A DNA stretch of 36,873 nucleotides from Gymnopus androsaceus JB14 (taxonomy: Eukaryota > Basidiomycota > Agaricomycetes > Agaricales > Omphalotaceae): the NCBI GenBank assembly GCA_009733575.1, contig ML769496.1, forward strand, positions 134,418 through 171,290, given 5' to 3'. Of the stretch, positions 29,728 to 36,873 are shown one piece after another. The stretch's first letter is position 1. The number at the start of each line of letters is the position of its first letter. The position numbers were made by a program, and so were the translations under genes. The notes under the pieces are model-generated. The model did no database searches and was not told the origin of the DNA. It was given only the letters and a program-made list of their open reading frames with translations.

Positions 29728-32305
29728 ATGTCATCAAGAAACATCTTCCTGACTTTGCTCCTGGGCTCCTTCAAACTCATTGCCGGTATGTCACTGTCTG
29801 GTAATTACACTCCGACGTACATCCAGGTCCGGTCTATCTACCCAATCCAAATCTAGTCTTCATTGACTAGCTTCCCTTACTAGTGTCCGTCTAATGTAAC
29901 CTTTGTTCGACCTGCCAGCGAAGGATTATCCGATTATGAAAGAGAATGGCGAGCTAAACGTACCCCCGCGGTCGTTGATAGTTTGCAGTCCTATCTGAAG
30001 AACGTCAACATCGCCGACTTCGATATTGACGTGTATATCAACGCGTTGGGTGCTCATGAATCTGCGGTTCCTGTTATTGGGTTTACGCTTTCTGGAGGCG
30101 GAACGTGAGTCTTAATTCCAAAACTCTTTCTCCTACCATCTCTGATAATCTCGCAGGAGGGCTGAAATGTCTGCGTTCGGAATGATCAGAGCCTTCGATA
30201 ATCGCACAGCGGATTCCGTTAATGCTGGTACCGGTGGTCTACTTCAGGCGGCCACCTATGTATCTGGCTGTATGTCCCTCTCTACTGCCTTTTCCAACTA
30301 CTTACATTCCAGTTAATTCATGATATTACCAGTGAGCGGCGGAGGAACTGCCTTAGGTCTTATCGCTATGAGCGACTTTCAGCCTCTGGATGAAAGTCTG
30401 GAGCAAGGTCTAGTCAATTATACCTCTCCTCCCGGCACATCACCAGTATACAACGAAATTGCTAGTAAAGCTGAAGCGGGCTTTAATATATCTATCACGG
30501 ATATTATCGCGATTGTGAGTGTGCCTCTCACGATCGATAGGACAGAGCTCTAAACACGATGACATGAATGTTTCTTCAATTAGGGCGATAATCATCAATC
30601 CCTTCAAATTGTGAATAGCTCAGTCGACCAATACTCTCGTTTGTGGAGCGATATCCAGTCGTTCCCTGGATTCTCGTCCGGGCTCACTCCAATGGCAATT
30701 TTGATGTTAAACGAAGTGATTCCGGCGGGGCTACCAGGATCTGCGTCGTACAATGGCACCCTTATTCCCGCTCAGGAGTCGAAATTTAACGGAACGGTAT
30801 ACGAGGCAAATGCATTCGAGGCGAGTCCTTTCATGTCTTATGCCCACTATTGCTGACCTGCAAGCGATGTTCTAGTTCGGAAGTTGGCAAGGTCGTGCTA
30901 ATGCGTTTACGCCGATCCAGTATATTGGAGTTCAGTATCAGAACGGACAACCAATCAACAACATATGTGTGAATGGATTCGACACTGCAGCATTCGTCAT
31001 AGGTTCAGCAGATACCGCTGTCAATTATTGCAAGTGCTATTGCTCCTTTCTTCTGTGCTGATTGATGTCCTTACATTTCGTGTCGCAGGGGTCGCCGAAT
31101 CGCAGACAAACGGTTTAGTAGGGCAGTTCGCAAGGCGCGACAAGATTCCATATCCACCGAATGAGGATGTACTTGAGGAGGAGCGCGAAGAAGCCCAGCT
31201 CGTCGGTTTTGTTGAAAAGCTTCCTAGTTTCCTTGAACTTCTAGGGTTGCCAGCTAACGCCACTTCAAGCATTTTGTGTATGTCTTGTTTTCGTTTCCAC
31301 TCCTCGGGCTTGCTGATAAATCGAACTTCAGATGCATACTGGTCCAACCCGTTTCGCGCAATACGAACATTCTGACGCTGGACTCCAGTCGCAAACGGAC
31401 TTGTTACTGGTGGACGGCAGTGAATTTTGGCAGGTCAGTCTTTGTATCATTTCTAAATATTAGATTGTAGCTTTACCTCTTCATAGGAGAATCCTCTTCC
31501 ACCTTTGCTACAAAAAGTTCGGGGACTCGATTTTATCGTAGTCAACGATGCTGGAGGGTCGGAACTCAGCGTAAGCCCAACCATTCAAGTAATCCGAATT
31601 TTGGCTGAATTGGACTTTCTTCCAGACTGGATGGGCTAACGGAACCACCCTACATAACAGTGCGGATATGTAAGATGGTGTTTCTATCTCCACTGGTCGT
31701 TCAATTAACAAATGCAAAATAGGGCCAAGACGTTCGGGCTGCCTTTCCCGAAACTTCCAAGCGTCAACACGATGTTGAATCTGAACCATACCTTATTCCC
31801 CGTCTTCTACGGCTGCTATGAAACCGATGTGCCTCTCATGCTGTTCGTCATTTTCTTCCGTTCAGCTACCTGCTCTCAAGATCTCTAATACCTTGTCTCT
31901 CTTCAGCTATGCTGCTGACGCTCCATATACCGAGTATAGCAATATCACGGAGCTAGGGTACGTCTACATCTATGTTACCTCAGCTTGTCTGCTCACTCTT
32001 GTCTGTAATCTAGGACGGACTTCGACAACTCCCAGATAAGCCTACTTTGGAACAATACCCTTACGTTATATAGTCAAGATAGCAATCAGATCGCCGCCAA
32101 CTGGACGACTTGCATCGCCTGCGCAGCTACCCATCGTTCGCTGGAAAGATTGGGAAAGGAAACCCCTGATGCATGCAAGCAATGTTTCGATAAGTATTGC
32201 TGGAATGGGGAGGTCGACGATAGCGAACCTGGGTTTTTGAGTCCTTCGTTGATTTTGGATCCTAGTGAAAGTTGGACCGAGTGGAATGCTTCATTCTATG
32301 GTTGA
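29728..32305 (+). CDS. Secreted phospholipase B (lysophospholipase), with one frame break
   Basis: Exons 29728-29826, 29884-30104, 30157-30269, 30333-30514, 30584-30820, 30876-31029, 31089-31277, 31332-31433, 31487-31570, 31626-31669, 31723-31842, 31907-31957 and 32014-32305 give about 628 residues, the usual length for the family (PF01735). A signal peptide starts MSSRNIFLTLLLGSF. The catalytic landmarks are TLSGGGTRAEM (oxyanion/Arg108), YVSGLSGGG (nucleophile Ser146) and LLLVDGSE (Asp); the usual GLSGGSW is altered to GLSGGGT and VDGGEDGQN to VDGSEFWQE. A Cys-rich end (CIACAAT, CKQCFDKYCW) is typical. The enzyme removes acyl chains from phospholipids and lysophospholipids outside the cell. 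In exon 8 the frame changes by one base just after the family motif WSNPF (31352-31354 is a TTT run); as written, translation stops at 31376. Two introns need GC donors (30821 and 31030). Confidence 0.85.
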
Positions 32306-32437
32306 TTATTTTGTTACATACATTCTCCAGTGGACACACGCTCAGATGAGCGTTTTTAAATTTCCATAGTATATTTCTCTTTAATGTATATATTTAACAG
32401 GATCAGAATAGGCCAGCCTCCTTAAACTTGAACCGCC
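32306..32437. other. Short 3' flank of phospholipase B
   Basis: AT-rich, non-coding, with the probable 3' UTR of the gene. Confidence 0.4.
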
Positions 32438-32580
32438 ATGACGATCTCCATTGTGTCAGTGAAGCCTGTACTCGCTGCCGTTGCTTTATTCCTTGTCGTG
32501 GCATATTGCCTTGGGTATAGCTGAAAACTTGCCCATTGACTCGCCGGAAGACGTGACTACGCGACTTCCTCCACCAACTT
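32438..32580 (+). pseudogene. Relic of the 5' end of a secreted-protein gene
   Basis: An ATG at 32438 opens a signal-peptide-like sequence (MTISIVSVKPVLAAVALFLV). After about 26 codons the natural continuation (AENLPIDSPEDVTTRLPPP) is in another frame, and a donor-like GTAAGC follows. No further exons could be found, so this looks like a truncated copy. I cannot name the family. Confidence 0.35.
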
Positions 32581-32902
32581 GTAAGCCATATTTTTTATCT
32601 TAGACTGGGTTGTTACCCACAATTGGAGACTCGGGAGTCGTTTTCTGTTCAACTCGCGATGAGATGGAGGCTAATCGCGTTGATACTATAGCTATAGATA
32701 ACAGTTAGTTTTGTTTTGACGGGGATATGAACAGACATACATTACCATCCTTTGAGATCACTGAAATGTATCGATAGCGGGTACGCGCGGCAGGCGCGAA
32801 CTCTGTATCGTTGAGACTATTGCTGCCAAAAGTGAGAGGGACCCAAGAAACCAGTCTGCTTTTCTAGATAACTCAAAAGACACCTTGAAGACTAGAATTG
32901 GG

Positions 32903-33058
32903 TATATAAAGGAGAAACGACCAAGCCAATACACGTACTTCGGAGAAAATCATTCCCGGTACCACCTCAGGAGAATCTCGTCTGAGCGCATGACGACAAT
33001 CAAAACCTGCGTCGCTATTGTACTGGTAGCAGAGTCCGGTGGGCTCGTCTGGAGATAA
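32903..33058 (+). other. TATA box followed by a 22-codon hydrophobic ORF
   Basis: TATATAAA at 32903-32910 is followed 80 nt downstream by an ATG (32990) opening MTTIKTCVAIVLVAESGG, which stops at 33058. The promoter looks intact but no downstream exons are evident. It may be a truncated secreted-protein gene or a peptide gene; low certainty. Confidence 0.25.
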
Positions 33059-33236
33059 TACAACCTACACGGTGACCCCGTAAGCAGCTCGACCACTCTA
33101 GCAGTCTGGAGAAATATGGTACTCCATACAGCGATAAGATGACGTCTTGTAAATTCTTGCTGCTTGTGGACTGGATACAAAAGTGGAGGTAAGAAATCTT
33201 CAGCCTCAAGTTGGCCTTGAGGTTGGTCCAGATCCC

Positions 33237-33376
33237 GGAAAATAATACAGAAGGAACAGAATGGAGTAGATGAAGAAAAGGAGAGGAAGAAGGAATGAAA
33301 GGAATGAGATGGAAAAGGGAGGGTGAGTGGAAAGGATGGGAGAAAGGGAAGGAAGGAAATAGAGGAGAGTGAAACG
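33237..33376. repeat. Polypurine tract
   Basis: About 140 bases are almost entirely A and G on the plus strand, with only scattered pyrimidines. The minus-strand frames through it give Ser/Phe/Leu/Pro runs, which is what such composition produces, not a protein. Such tracts can adopt triplex DNA or mark promoters. Confidence 0.6.
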
Positions 33377-35600
33377 ACAAGAGGGGCAACCACCCAATGG
33401 CAGACGGAAAGTCAAGCGCTACCTTCAAGAGAAACACAAAAAAGATATTTAATCGATGAGTTTCTATTTCAAACTTCCTACTTCCTAGCCTTCCCATTCT
33501 CTTATCCAACAACAACGCTTCGTTTGGAACAATGAATTCGAGAATTCAGGGCCGTAAAACCGAACACGAGAGCTCTTCCTTGAGAAGCGATGTTTATACC
33601 ATAGCCTTCGCAAAACTGTATCATACGCTGGAGTATCGCTCTGAAATGCAGATCGATAGCTGTATCCAAAGAAGGTGAGGGTCAGAAGAAGAGAAGGTCT
33701 CAAAAAACAGCAAGGAACTGACTGAGTCACTGCCTCAAAATCTCGAGTGCTGAATTCCATGCATCTTTTCTCGTTGCTCAATTGCTGGCGCTGCTCGGTG
33801 AAAGTCGAAAGTAGATCAAGTCGCGAAATCTTCAAGTTCCAGGGTCACTAGTTCGTCGTATCTCAAGTTACCGTGTTTGTGAAAAAGGCATGGCTGAGAA
33901 TTAGAAAAGAGATGATGATAAGAGCAGAGACAAGGATGGCCGGCTTCGGCTCGGATTCATGCGTGCGCGGGCTCATAGAAACCTCCTTAACCCGTCTTTA
34001 TGATTCAAACAGCACCGGGTTCAGGGAGCCCAAGTTAATACACACAGCGTTGTTCCCGAACAACGAGTACGAGACCAGAAGGTCATACTCCAGCTAAAGG
34101 AATCCGAGTGACTCGCATGTTTAAAGGCATGTTACAGTATCTAATACATCGCATGCGACTTGATAGCCTATTTATGAGATGAGTAAAAGCCAAACGAAAG
34201 ACCGCGACACGATAAAGGCTTGCATACCTATCAGTCAGCGTTCATACTGGCTCTTGTAGGCCGTTGTAAACCACGTTCCTTCTCAATAGCCCACACGCTG
34301 AGGGTGTGACTCCTTTTAGCCACGACCACGACTCGTCCCGAGATATCGACGATAGAGTCTGATGGGAGTATAGGTTGAGGATGTCTAGTGCGACGAGCAT
34401 ACCAGAACCACACATGGAGGAGAGGAGAACGAGGTTTCCTGACTTTGGGATGGCTAGTATATTGAATAAACAGTAGAGACACAGATTTAAGTCATCAGCG
34501 GATGAAAAATGTCTCGCTGAGAGAACTTGTCGAGAACTTGTCGAGAACCTGTGCGTAGCTGAAGATAAGTAACGATCAATAAAGAAAAGGAACACGCATA
34601 CCATGGTGAAAAATTGTGCTGAAAAATTGAACAGGAACTGCCAGTAAGGAGGCGCAAGGCGGGATGTTACTAGAGTGTTAGGTTAGCAGCTGGATCAATT
34701 TAAAAAAAGCATGGAAGAAATATCTAGTACCTACGCGTTGGAGTGTTGACGTTGCGAATGGTGAAGGTCCAAAGCCCAACGTCACAGATTGTTGTCGTGT
34801 ACAGCTGAATACCAAACGAAAGAATTCCTTCAGCCTGATAAACGATTGAGAAAGGTTAGGACATAACATACGGTAACAAAACTTCATCGATGCATCAAGC
34901 TTTCCCTCAAAAATCTTGAAGACTTGAAATTAATCATCTCTGAATTTCCCAACCATTGTAAAGCGTCGTATTTGAAGGAAAGGGGAAGATGGACGATGGA
35001 CGCGAAGAAGAAGGAACGACATCTGATTGCCGCCGTAATCGCCAACCTCATTACCTCAAGGGGCATTCGGCATCCGAATGGCAGACCGTCACCTACCTTG
35101 CCTAGTTAGGAAAGGTACCACGCGAGGCTCTGATTAGCGCGCGCAGCGCCACGCTTAGCTTTTCGTCCACACTTCCGCAAATCTTAACATACCCATACGA
35201 ATATTTGCTACTGCACTCATATATGTTGTAAAGTCTACCATATTCGACTACTCTTACTTTAGCGATAGCTCTCGCCCTTTACGACGCGAAAAGCTCGGTG
35301 CGACTGTCATTAAACGCCTAGATCGGCATTGGCATTTTTTGATGACGACATAACAGGTCACGTTAAGAGGACTTTGTCTGCCGTTCTGGTGCCGAATGCC
35401 CTTGCATTACCTCCCTTGCAATCGACGTTCATTTTTCGGACGCGCCGCTGAACGAATATGCAAGGAACGTTCTTTCTTTGTCCATTCCGTCAGTTCAAAT
35501 TTTTCCTGACGCCGTGATTCTTCCTTTCTTTCACCCTCTCGTGACGGATTTGGCTTGACCACGACTTGAACTTTTCGCAGCCGGGATTTAGGCTCACTGA
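33377..35600. other. Gene-poor region
   Basis: Several short frames occur on the minus strand (33485-33835, 34242-34604, 34678-34887) without motifs or consistent splicing. A short tandem repeat (AGAACTTGTCG, nearly three copies) lies at about 34522-34550. I see no RNA gene. The right part should contain promoter sequence for the gene starting at 35769. Confidence 0.4.
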
Positions 35601-35768
35601 CTCGATTCGATTCGATTCACGGGGAAGAGAGAAGAAGATTGTTTTTTCATTCGGATTCGAAAGCTCGGAAGAGGTTGGAGGGTCTAGGAGGCTAAAAGAT
35701 AAGAAGGAAGAAAGCAGGAAGGACTGAGACTTGGTTTACAGCTGGACGAATATTTTCGTTTCGTGACC

Positions 35769-36873
35769 ATGTCTTCCAGTGAGTCTCTAAGAAGAGATAT
35801 CATTCCTTCTATAACATAAACATCATTTTTTCATGTTTCTCTGCTTCCATTAATGCATAGTGCAATGTACCCCCCAAGAAAGGTCATATGATGTTCATGA
35901 TTGGGCAAACTTCAGTTAAGCTTTTGAAGTTCTCTTGCTGTCACTTTAATTCATTCATTTAATTTTTAATTTTTGCAGAAATTGCTTTATCATATTTTTC
36001 TGCTTTCATGAAGTCCTAAGCATGCATGATGCAATATGTCCCAAGAAAGTTCATATGGTAATGACGATTGGGCAAACTCCAGTTAAGCTTTTGAAGTCCT
36101 CTCGCTCTTGCTTTAATTTGTTTATTCAATCTTTTATCTTTGCATAAATAAAAATCACTTTTTCATGTTTTTCTGCTTTCATTAATGCATAGTGCAATGT
36201 ACCCCCAAGAAAGGTCATATGATGTTCATGATTGGGCAAACTTCAGTTAAGCTTTTGAAGTTCTCTTGCTGTCACTTTAATTCATTCATTTAATTTTTTA
36301 TTTTTGCAGAAATTGCTTTATCATATTTTTCTGCTTTCATGAAGTCCTAAGCATGCATGATGCAATATGTCCCAAGAAAGTTCATATGGTAATGACGATT
36401 GGGCAAACTCCAGTTAAGCTTTTGAAGTCCTCTCGCTCTTGCTTTAATTTGTTTATTCAATCTTTTATCTTTGCATAAATAAAAATCACTTTTTCATGTT
36501 TCTCTGCTTTCATTAATGCATTGTGCAATGTACCTCCAAGAAAGGTCATATAATATTCATGATTGGGCAAACTTCAGTTAAGCTTTTGAAGTTCTCTTGC
36601 TGTCACTTTAATTCATTCATTTAATTTTTTATTTTTGCAGAAATTGCTTTATCATATTTTTCTGCTTTCATGAAGTCCTAAGCATGCATGATGCAATATG
36701 TCCCAAGAAGGTTCATATGGTATTGACAATTGGGCAAACTCCAATTAAGCTTTTGAAGTCCTCTCGCTCTTGCTTTAATTTGTTTATTCAATCTTTTATC
36801 TTTGCATAAATAAAAATCACTTTTTCATGTTTCTCTGCTTTCATTAATGCATTGTGCAATGTACCTCCAAAAA
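35769..36873 (+). CDS. Start of a gene running off the right edge: 10-nt coding first exon, then a repeat-filled intron
   Basis: ATG at 35769 sits in good context (GACCATGTC) after a purine- and CGATT-rich leader. It is followed after ten bases (ATGTCTTCCA) by a consensus donor GTGAGT at 35779. The first codons are Met-Ser-Ser. No coding frame follows inside the window, where the sequence turns into the 331-bp tandem repeat. Recurrent TTTTTGCAG motifs in the repeat could act as acceptors. The product cannot be inferred. Confidence 0.45.
35820..36873 (+). repeat. Nested tandem repeat, 331-bp unit made of two ~165-bp halves
   Basis: The landmark TTTTTCATGTTT recurs with its CATGTTT core at 35832, 36164, 36495 and 36826, so the period is 331-332 bp. 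Three full units and the start of a fourth are present, and the array leaves the window. Each unit has two diverged halves that share TTGGGCAAACT and AGTTAAGCTTTTGAAGT but differ elsewhere (half A CATTAATGCATAGTGCAATG, half B AAGCATGCATGATGCAATAT). Same-type halves are almost identical between units, so the dimer was amplified after the halves diverged. No coding frame is present. Confidence 0.93.

Noticed and set aside
29786..29883. Intron in phospholipase B starting at GTATGT (29786)
   Set aside because: It breaks frame; continuing exon 1 to 29826 and splicing to 29884 gives the family-typical NYTPTYIQ then CPSNVTF.
33015..33515. 166-codon minus-strand frame with Phe/Ser/Leu/Pro runs
   Set aside because: Its composition is dictated by the polypurine tract on the opposite strand.
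1..36873. A multi-gene biosynthetic or defence cluster
   Set aside because: No core synthase, transporter-regulator set or nuclease/toxin pair is present; neighbouring genes have unrelated roles and mixed orientation.

Overview
The window reads as nuclear DNA of a filamentous basidiomycete, most likely an Agaricomycete. Genes are split by many short GT-AG introns (mostly 45-65 nt), lie on both strands at high density, and include gene types common in mushrooms: small multi-pass membrane proteins with eight-exon structures, a decayed F-box/LRR gene, a Ser-rich giant protein and a secreted type-B carboxylesterase. All exon boundaries were placed by hand from splice signals and frame continuity; no transcript or database support was available.

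Layout. 257-1657 (+) multi-pass membrane protein; 2051-2728 (-) two-helix Pro/Cys-rich membrane protein; 4806-6549 (+) secreted carboxylesterase with a TATA box; 6679-8447 (+) ATG14-type autophagy subunit with an in-frame TAG; 8634-9620 (+) F-box/LRR pseudogene; 9973-11644 (-) PARP-fold ADP-ribosyltransferase with SUMO- and ubiquitin-binding-like motifs; 12131-13231 (-) secreted or anchored protein of unknown role; 15731-21107 (+) a ~1,550-residue protein of unknown function; 23318-25462 (+) 17-exon DUF300/TMEM184 membrane protein; 25903-26792 a tandem duplication interrupted by a 532-bp inverted-repeat element; 26781-28093 (+) a paralogue of the first gene, with one frame break; 28358-28742 (-) a small two-exon gene; 28951-29115 a TA-flanked MITE; 29728-32305 (+) secreted phospholipase B with one frame break; 32306-35768 mostly gene-poor; 35769 to the end (+) a start codon followed after 10 nt by a donor site, then a nested 331-bp tandem repeat that runs off the window.

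The genes do not form one pathway. Two are secreted lipid/ester hydrolases, several are membrane proteins, one belongs to the autophagy PI3-kinase complex and one to ADP-ribosylation. Three otherwise well-preserved genes (ATG14, the second membrane protein, phospholipase B) each carry exactly one reading-frame lesion. Either these are recent null alleles or they are residual sequence errors; reads at the three positions would decide. The most unusual structural features are the 331-bp dimeric satellite at the right edge, the element insertion whose empty site is preserved in the neighbouring duplicate, and the SIM/UIM-like plus H-Y-I composition of the ADP-ribosyltransferase. I found no tRNA, rRNA, CRISPR or bacterial-type feature.
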